Shown: positions 58,427-64,000 of the stretch, in pieces
How the letters are laid out: each line of letters starts with the position of its first letter
Numbering within the stretch: position 1 is the stretch's first letter
From: Candidatus Zixiibacteriota bacterium
Lineage (GTDB): Bacteria > Zixibacteria > MSB-5A5 > UBA10806 > 4484-95
Direction: 5' to 3'
DNA length: 64,000 nucleotides
Assembly (NCBI GenBank): GCA_024231855.1
Contig: JAAEQD010000381.1
Location: forward strand, 1 to 64,000
Notes under the pieces: model-generated
What the model saw: the letters and a program-made list of their open reading frames with translations, nothing else
Told to the model about the DNA's origin: nothing
Databases searched by the model: none
Program-made: the position numbers and the translations under genes

Positions 58427-59358
58427 TGGCCAAATATCTGGTATTATCAGCATTAATCCTGGGCCTTGGATGTGCCCCGCAAACGCCCAGACCCGAACTC
58501 GGCGCGGAGGCTATACTCAATCTTCAAGTTCTAGAAATCCTGGGACCGTCAATCGATAACGATCGCCCCCTTTATTTACCTCACTCCCTGGCGATTAATC
58601 GTCTAAAAGAGTTTTATATCGCGGACTACGGTAATGATCGCGTAGTTAAGCTGGATTCCAATTTCAGTTTCGTTAAGGAGGTTGGTGGATTCGGAACAGG
58701 CGAGTACGCTCTCAACGGGCCGTCCGATTTGGCTTTGGATAAAATATCCAATGTTTATGTGATTGATTCGGGTAATCGCCGGGTGACGCGTTACGATCGC
58801 CATCTCAATTTTATTTCCAGCGATGATAGTTTTTCAAAAGACGAGGAAATAAAGTTTATCAGGCCGACCGGCATCGATATTTCCGACCGGGGAGATATTT
58901 TCTTAGGCGATGAGGGCCTGGGGGCATGCTATAAGCTCGATCAATTCTTTTTTTACATTTATGAATTTGGCAGCAAGAGCGATATTCAGCCGGTATATAC
59001 GCCTGCCGATATCGCTTATGGCAGTGATAACAAAATATATGTTGCCGACTCTGAATACAGCCGCGTTTTCGTATACGATGACTTCGGTCTCTTAATCCAA
59101 ACCATCGGCGAGGATATTCTGCAAAAACCTTCGGCGGTAGCAGTTTCAAAAACATCCGGTATTTGGGTTACCGATGAGGAAACCGGGGTATTGCATTGTT
59201 TTAGTTACCGCGGCGACGAGATATTCAGATGGAGCGGACATGGCAGTCAACGTCTTTTGGCGCCAACCGGTCTTTTTGTCGATAGCGATGATGTAATCTA
59301 CATCGTCGATTCCACGGCCTCCCGAATCTTTGTCACCCGTCCAATAATAAGGAAATAA
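58426..59358 (+). CDS. NHL-repeat lipoprotein
   Basis: 310 aa. Lipoprotein signal AKYLVLSALILGLGC (lipobox at about residue 16), then a six-bladed NHL propeller: PHSLAINRLKEFYIADYGNDRVVKLDSNFSFVKEVGGFG, GPSDLALDKISNVYVIDSGNRRVTRYD, PADIAYGSDNKIYVADSEYSRVFVYD, and PTGLFVDSDDVIYIVDSTASRIFV. NHL proteins serve as protein-binding scaffolds. No enzyme motif. The start ATG overlaps the previous stop (TAATG), and the next gene follows 3 nt later, so it belongs to the same operon. Confidence 0.9.
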   Translation: MAKYLVLSALILGLGCAPQTPRPELGAEAILNLQVLEILGPSIDNDRPLYLPHSLAINRLKEFYIADYGNDRVVKLDSNFSFVKEVGGFGTGEYALNGPSDLALDKISNVYVIDSGNRRVTRYDRHLNFISSDDSFSKDEEIKFIRPTGIDISDRGDIFLGDEGLGACYKLDQFFFYIYEFGSKSDIQPVYTPADIAYGSDNKIYVADSEYSRVFVYDDFGLLIQTIGEDILQKPSAVAVSKTSGIWVTDEETGVLHCFSYRGDEIFRWSGHGSQRLLAPTGLFVDSDDVIYIVDSTASRIFVTRPIIRK

Positions 59359-59361
59359 AGC

Positions 59362-62300
59362 ATGCGGCGGGCGGTTGCCGTAATCCTGGTACTGCTGGTT
59401 GCCGGGATAGCTTATGCCGGCGGTGATATCAGTTTGGCTATTCCCGGAATGGGCACGACAGGCCCTTATCGTTTGAATCATACCCATATAATCGTCGACT
59501 CCGAATCTATCACGCTTAAAGGCGGATCATTATCGAAAATCGATGATTACCGGATCGAGTATAATGACGGTTTTATAGTACTTACCGAACCTCTGGCCCT
59601 AACCGACACTTTGCAGGTCAGATTCTCGATTGTACCACTGTTGCTCAAGCGATCCTACCATTGGCTTAGACCGGTGGCTGCCACCGATATCGACACGGCT
59701 ATAAATCAGCCCGCAAGCCGGCCATATCACCGGGGCAGCCGGCTCGATATTATCGGCAGCAAAGGCTTCGCGATCAACATCGGAAATATCGGAGAACCCT
59801 CGCTGACTCAGAGCCTCGATCTGGATATCAGCGGAGAGATCAGCCGGGGTGTGCGTGTTAAAGGCAGTATATCGGATCGCAATTTCGGCACTTCATCCAG
59901 CGGGGGCACGAGTTCTCTCGATGAACTCGATAAAATATTCTTAAGTCTGGAAGCCAAAGGTTTTCGCGGTGATTTCGGCGACCTCGAATTGAAAGGCATC
60001 GATAACTCTCTGCTGGATTTCAGGCGAAAACTGACCGGCCTGAATCTTTCGGGGACAACAGATGGCTTTCATGGCTCGTCGGCCCTAGCCTTTTCGCCGG
60101 GTAAGCAAATTGAATTATTCTTCTATGGCATAGATGGTAAGCAGGGACCTTACATTTTAAACAGCCCTGAGATATCATCCTCGTTGATTTTGGGAAACAC
60201 ATTCCTTCCCGGTACCGAGGAAGTATATCTCGATGGCAATAAACTCAAACGCGGAAACGAAAATGATTATGAAATCGATTACTACGAACGATTCATAGAA
60301 TTCACGCCGAAAAATATCATCAGTTCAAAAAGCCGCGTCACTATCAAGATTCAGTTCGCTCCCGAGGGTTATCGTAAGAGTTTCTATCATGGTAATACGT
60401 TCAGGGATGGTGGAATCAGTGTCGGTATTCAATATGTCGGCGAGAAAGATGATAAATCTAATCCCAGGAATTTCGAGCTGGGCGAACCGGAGAGACTGGC
60501 GATTGGCAATGCCGGCGCTTTCCAGGATTCATCCTATTCCTCCGGCGCGAAACTCGTCGGAGCGGGAAACGGAGATTATATTCTAAGCAGTGATACGGCG
60601 GGGGTAAGCTTCTATGAATATATCGGCTTAAACCAGGGCGATTACCAGGTTGTTTTTAGCCGTGTCGGCCAGGGGCGCGGTGATTATGAATATATAGGCG
60701 AGGGCAGATATTTATATGTCGGCGAGCTTGAGGGAGTTTACCTGCCCATTATTTATTATCCTCTGCCGGAGAGCAGGGACCATGGCTCGATAATGATCAA
60801 CAGATCCGGTGATTTTTATTTCGATGGCGAACTGGCGGTTTCACGATATGATCGCAATACGCTGTCGGGTAAGGATGAGTTATTCGACGGTCTGGGTCTG
60901 CTGGGAACTCTGGGCTATAAAACAGAAATTAACCGATTTATTGGTAAAACCTGGAAAGCGGACATCCTAAATCTGAGAGTTCGTTCCCTCGATGAACAAT
61001 TTTCCGCGCCCGGAATTATCGATCCGCCGGAGTTTTTCCGTCGGTATAACATACCTCGAATCCGATCGATAACCGGCGAAAAATTAATCGAATTTCAATC
61101 CGGCGTCACTTCAGAATCGGGAGAAAATATCAAAGCCGGCGGAGGGTTTTTCAATAGCGGCGAGTTCGAGGCCAGTCGCGGATTCGGCCTAGTTAACCTG
61201 ATGGCGCCGAATAAAATCAGGATATCGGCCAAAGCCGAGTTAACCCGATCCGAAGATAAGGACTCCTCCCGGGTTTCCGATTGGAATAAATACGATGCCG
61301 GCTTCGAGTTTACAGGTGGCGTCTTTCGCCCTGGCGGCGTTTATCGCCACGAGCTCAATGATGGCTTGCTTTCCTTTGGTGATAGTTTTAAGTCTGATGA
61401 GTATGAGGCATTCCTGACACTGTTTCCCGCAACGGTTTTATCGACGAAAAGCAAGCTTCTCTATCGCAAGCAGCATAATAGAATTCAAGATGATACCGAC
61501 GCCGAAATCTGGAGGAACCAATATAATCAATATCAATTCGAACAAGGCGTTTCATATGGTAATCCGGGGTTCGGGCTCAACGGTGAACTCAGGCTTTCCA
61601 GGCTTTTTCAAAATCATTCCTATCCGACCGAGGAAAAAATAATCCGCAATATGGGTGATATGAAAATCAATTATGGCGCTTCGAATTACGGACTCACTTT
61701 TTATGAAAGCGTCAACGGCACCGGCCAGGTGTCACGGGCGCGTGAATACATATTCGTAGGTGATGGTAAAGGCGATTTCCGCAAGGACGGCGAGGATTAC
61801 GTACCCGAACCGGACGGCGATTATATCGAAGTAATCAGGCAGCTTGGTGAATTGGAAACCGATACCGGACTTCAAACCGGTTATGAGATATCCGGCGGCT
61901 TCAGGATCAGGTTGGATAGAAAAGCGCTGGCCAGGGAAGGCATATTGGCCCGGATCAGTTATGATAACGATTTTACACACAGAACCAATCTGGCATCCGG
62001 AGCGCGAATACGGGCAAAACATTTTTCACCACTGAGCAAATTCGATCAAAATGAAATGACATTGAGATTATATAATTACCGTCAACGCGCAACATTCAAA
62101 TTTAATCAGGCCGGCGATTATCTCCGCCACACCCTGAAATCATCCCAAAGCGACGGTACGGATTTCCAGTTTGAGAGCTTAAACAATAAAACATTAGCTA
62201 ATAGCGCGGATTTAAAGATATTTACCAGGCAAACAGTGAGCCTGCTTGTTTCCACGGAATTAGCCTCTGAAACCAGATGGCTCTACTCGGGCAATGTCGA

Positions 62301-62697
62301 TCTGGAACGGATCAAGACCAGGCTGGTTCCCGAGATTCATCCGGCCGCGGGTGTGAAAATCGAGATACCGTTTGAATATGCCGATGAAGATGAGAAAGTA
62401 AACGATGTTAGAATACTGACTTATTCAATCGGTCTGCGCTCCGTGTTCAATTTCCGGAGCATTGGCAGGCTGGAATTCGATGGCGCCTACACGAATGTCG
62501 ATACCGATCGTGAAAATGTTTTTATTCCCTATGTCACGGCCGGCGGCCGAAAAAAAGGCGATAATTACAATGGCCTGATATCGGCGCGATTCAAAGTGAA
62601 TTCTTACAGCCGAATTGAACTCAGATACAGTTATCGAAAACTCGGTGACGGCTACTCGAACAACAACCTCAGGTTGGAAGCGAAGGCGGAGTTTTGA
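59362..62697 (+). CDS. Very large outer-membrane protein, SprA-like in plan
   Basis: 1111 aa. Signal peptide MRRAVAVILVLLVAGIAYAGG. It contains several copies of a strand-pair motif of the form ...VYLDGNKLKRGNENDYEIDYYERFIEFTPK... (about residue 295) and IDDYRIEYNDGFIVLTEPL (about 53), and FRGDFGDLELKGIDNSLLDF. From about residue 500 it has many amphipathic strands with alternate aromatics, ending LEAKAEF, as expected for a wide barrel. This architecture resembles SprA and related very large barrel proteins of T9SS-bearing bacteria, but SprA itself is over twice as long, so I call it SprA-like only. It overlaps the next gene by 4 nt. Confidence 0.6.
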   Translation: MRRAVAVILVLLVAGIAYAGGDISLAIPGMGTTGPYRLNHTHIIVDSESITLKGGSLSKIDDYRIEYNDGFIVLTEPLALTDTLQVRFSIVPLLLKRSYHWLRPVAATDIDTAINQPASRPYHRGSRLDIIGSKGFAINIGNIGEPSLTQSLDLDISGEISRGVRVKGSISDRNFGTSSSGGTSSLDELDKIFLSLEAKGFRGDFGDLELKGIDNSLLDFRRKLTGLNLSGTTDGFHGSSALAFSPGKQIELFFYGIDGKQGPYILNSPEISSSLILGNTFLPGTEEVYLDGNKLKRGNENDYEIDYYERFIEFTPKNIISSKSRVTIKIQFAPEGYRKSFYHGNTFRDGGISVGIQYVGEKDDKSNPRNFELGEPERLAIGNAGAFQDSSYSSGAKLVGAGNGDYILSSDTAGVSFYEYIGLNQGDYQVVFSRVGQGRGDYEYIGEGRYLYVGELEGVYLPIIYYPLPESRDHGSIMINRSGDFYFDGELAVSRYDRNTLSGKDELFDGLGLLGTLGYKTEINRFIGKTWKADILNLRVRSLDEQFSAPGIIDPPEFFRRYNIPRIRSITGEKLIEFQSGVTSESGENIKAGGGFFNSGEFEASRGFGLVNLMAPNKIRISAKAELTRSEDKDSSRVSDWNKYDAGFEFTGGVFRPGGVYRHELNDGLLSFGDSFKSDEYEAFLTLFPATVLSTKSKLLYRKQHNRIQDDTDAEIWRNQYNQYQFEQGVSYGNPGFGLNGELRLSRLFQNHSYPTEEKIIRNMGDMKINYGASNYGLTFYESVNGTGQVSRAREYIFVGDGKGDFRKDGEDYVPEPDGDYIEVIRQLGELETDTGLQTGYEISGGFRIRLDRKALAREGILARISYDNDFTHRTNLASGARIRAKHFSPLSKFDQNEMTLRLYNYRQRATFKFNQAGDYLRHTLKSSQSDGTDFQFESLNNKTLANSADLKIFTRQTVSLLVSTELASETRWLYSGNVDLERIKTRLVPEIHPAAGVKIEIPFEYADEDEKVNDVRILTYSIGLRSVFNFRSIGRLEFDGAYTNVDTDRENVFIPYVTAGGRKKGDNYNGLISARFKVNSYSRIELRYSYRKLGDGYSNNNLRLEAKAEF

Positions 62698-64000
62698 GAA
62701 GCAGGGTTATTACATTATTAGTAATTTTTTCAACGGCATTGTCTTTACAAGCTGAAGAGATAATCAGGAAAGTCGATTTCACCGGCGAGCGATCATTGGC
62801 CGGGATTGTATTGTACAATCGTGCCGGAAGGATTTTCCAGCCCGATAGCCTGAGTTCGGATTCGTTGAAAATAGTTCAGGTTTACCAACAGAGCGGATGG
62901 TTCGATTGTCGGGTTTCGTTTAATACCCGTAAGCGGGCCGAAGGGATCGAATTAGTATTTGATATCGTTAAAGGCAAAAGATACGTACTGGTTATCGATA
63001 GCAATCTCCCCGCCTTACCCACTGACTTGAGCAATAAATTATCATCGATCATTTCGCTCTACGAAAACGGCCCGGCCTCGGCGGAACATCCGGACATGCT
63101 CGCTAACGAGATAATTAAAACCAGTTCTGATAATGGATACCCTTATTGCGAGGTGCGTTTCGCTGAGTTAAAACTTCGGAGTGGTTCTAACAGTCTGATA
63201 GTAATGCTAAATATCAATCCCGGACCATTGGTCACAATCGAGAGAATCGATTATCCCGGCCGCGAAAACCTCGATAACGGTTTTCTGCAAACATATACCG
63301 GCGCGATTGTGCCGGTCGTTTATTCGGCCGAAAAATTCAAGCAGATCCAAAGACGGTTGTCACGGGCCGGCTTTATCAGAGAGGTCGACGAATTCGAATT
63401 GAGATATTCAGGCTCTCCCGAAAAAGGCGTCGTGATAATGCCTATCAAAGAGATATCGTCTCTTCTATTGGACGGCGCCCTGGGATATTCATCCAATGAC
63501 AATGAGTTTTACGGCCGTTTCAACGCCGCCATTTCCAATATCCTCGGTAAAGGGCGGCAGTTAAAGCTGGAATGGGCAAAGAAAGATAGAAGCTCGCGCC
63601 GGCTAAAGTTGGGATTTACCGAGCCTTACCCGTGGGGCATACCGTTTCAAATCGCCTTTGATGGATACCAGGATGACCGGGACAGCCTGTTTATCGAAAC
63701 CGGCGGCGATATCGGACTGCATTATCTTTCCTCGGATATATACTCGTATGGGGCGGCGATTGGCGCCTCGCAATCGAATCCCGAATCATACGGCAGAACA
63801 TTTTTACCTCATAAAAGCAGGCTGAAACTATCGGTCAGTTTCACCGCCGATACCAGGGATTATCCGGTCAATCCCAAGGCCGGTGATTATCTCTTTTTAA
63901 AAGGCGATTTCATTTCCGAGACAATCAAAGAAGATAGTATGTTTGCCGCCGCTAATATAAATTATCGCACGGCCGAGTTGAAACTGGAAAAATACTTGCC
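62694..64000 (+). CDS. BamA/TamA-like Omp85 protein, partial (3' end cut)
   Basis: 435 codons visible; the gene continues past the right edge. The start is TTG at 62694, overlapping the previous stop as TTGA, followed by a signal peptide RVITLLVIFSTALSLQA. POTRA-like repeats occur (IIRKVDFTGERSLAG, PGPLVTIERIDYPGRENLDN, FLQTYTGAIVPVVYSAEKF, FKQIQRRLSRAGFIREV), then barrel strands from about residue 255 (LLLDGALGYSSNDNEFYGRF, NILGKGRQLKLEWAKK, LGFTEPYPWG). It follows a huge barrel protein in one operon, so it may help assemble it. The C-terminal half of the barrel is not in the window. Confidence 0.85.
   Translation, partial: MRSRVITLLVIFSTALSLQAEEIIRKVDFTGERSLAGIVLYNRAGRIFQPDSLSSDSLKIVQVYQQSGWFDCRVSFNTRKRAEGIELVFDIVKGKRYVLVIDSNLPALPTDLSNKLSSIISLYENGPASAEHPDMLANEIIKTSSDNGYPYCEVRFAELKLRSGSNSLIVMLNINPGPLVTIERIDYPGRENLDNGFLQTYTGAIVPVVYSAEKFKQIQRRLSRAGFIREVDEFELRYSGSPEKGVVIMPIKEISSLLLDGALGYSSNDNEFYGRFNAAISNILGKGRQLKLEWAKKDRSSRRLKLGFTEPYPWGIPFQIAFDGYQDDRDSLFIETGGDIGLHYLSSDIYSYGAAIGASQSNPESYGRTFLPHKSRLKLSVSFTADTRDYPVNPKAGDYLFLKGDFISETIKEDSMFAAANINYRTAELKLEKYL

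Noticed and set aside
62694-64000. End-of-window frame as a random open frame
   Set aside because: It encodes a signal peptide, POTRA repeats and barrel strands, so it is annotated as a partial gene.

Overview
The window looks like chromosomal DNA of a Gram-negative bacterium, probably from an uncultured FCB-group lineage of the Zixibacteria/Marinimicrobia kind. This placement is an inference. It rests on a lipid A/Kdo gene set, several Omp85-type outer-membrane proteins, a gingipain-like C25 protease beside a PorV-like protein, C-terminal FlgD/type-IX-like domains, GldA/GldFG-like ABC genes, strong Shine-Dalgarno sites (unlike most Bacteroidota) and a long SRP RNA with an Alu domain. No phage, CRISPR array or insertion sequence with terminal repeats was seen. 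The mobile features are a REP-associated (RAYT) transposase and a set of GTAG-headed palindromes.

Layout. 1-3.9 kb (minus): gatA-gatB-purN and the start of a POTRA protein, joined by short overlaps. 4.0-4.8 kb (minus): an ArsR repressor with two mini-genes, one Cys-rich, and AT-rich operator-like sites. 4.85-8.3 kb: a SpoU-type RNA methyltransferase divergent from a patatin-Omp85 fusion. 8.5-9.8 kb: an AT-rich TPR gene. 10.07-13.1 kb: tRNA-Ala(CGC), SRP RNA, dnaX, ybaB and recR, a conserved order. 13.36-16.16 kb: a four-gene operon ending in hgcA-hgcB, the mercury-methylation pair, preceded by a Cys-rich thioredoxin-like protein and a CcdA/DsbD-like membrane protein and closed by a strong terminator. 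16.3-23.1 kb: a trans-sulfuration PLP enzyme, a GT2 glycosyltransferase, two paralogous GT39-like membrane proteins and a Wzi-like outer-membrane protein. 23.3-27.6 kb: an ABC exporter module (GldA-like, GldF-GldG fusion, DUF4340). 27.6-29.0 kb: a tandem duplication of a small lipoprotein gene. 29.1-30.3 kb: a beta-helix protein. 30.4-36.9 kb: lpxA, a Gfo/Idh oxidoreductase, lpxB, an L,D-transpeptidase, a DUF374 acyltransferase, waaA and lpxK, followed by nadB and guaA. 40.1-40.7 kb: the RAYT gene and its REPs. 40.8-46.5 kb: housekeeping and hypothetical genes (HAD, RidA, MBL, DUF554, class II aldolase). 46.7-64 kb: a long surface/secretion cluster with C25 protease, PorV-like propeller-barrel protein, M6 metalloprotease, two DUF5683-like proteins, an NHL lipoprotein, a 1111-aa SprA-like protein and a BamA-like protein cut by the right edge.

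The most notable item is the hgcAB operon: HgcA has the NVWCAAGK cap-helix motif, and HgcB has two 4Fe-4S motifs, an extra Cys73 and a terminal Cys pair. Other points are two genes whose best starts are non-canonical AUH codons (ATC, ATA) with good Shine-Dalgarno sites, repeated promoters whose -10 box lies only 5-8 nt before the start codon (leaderless or nearly leaderless mRNAs), and the RAYT/REP system with a REP embedded in frame inside its own transposase. All calls come from reading the sequence; no database search was run.
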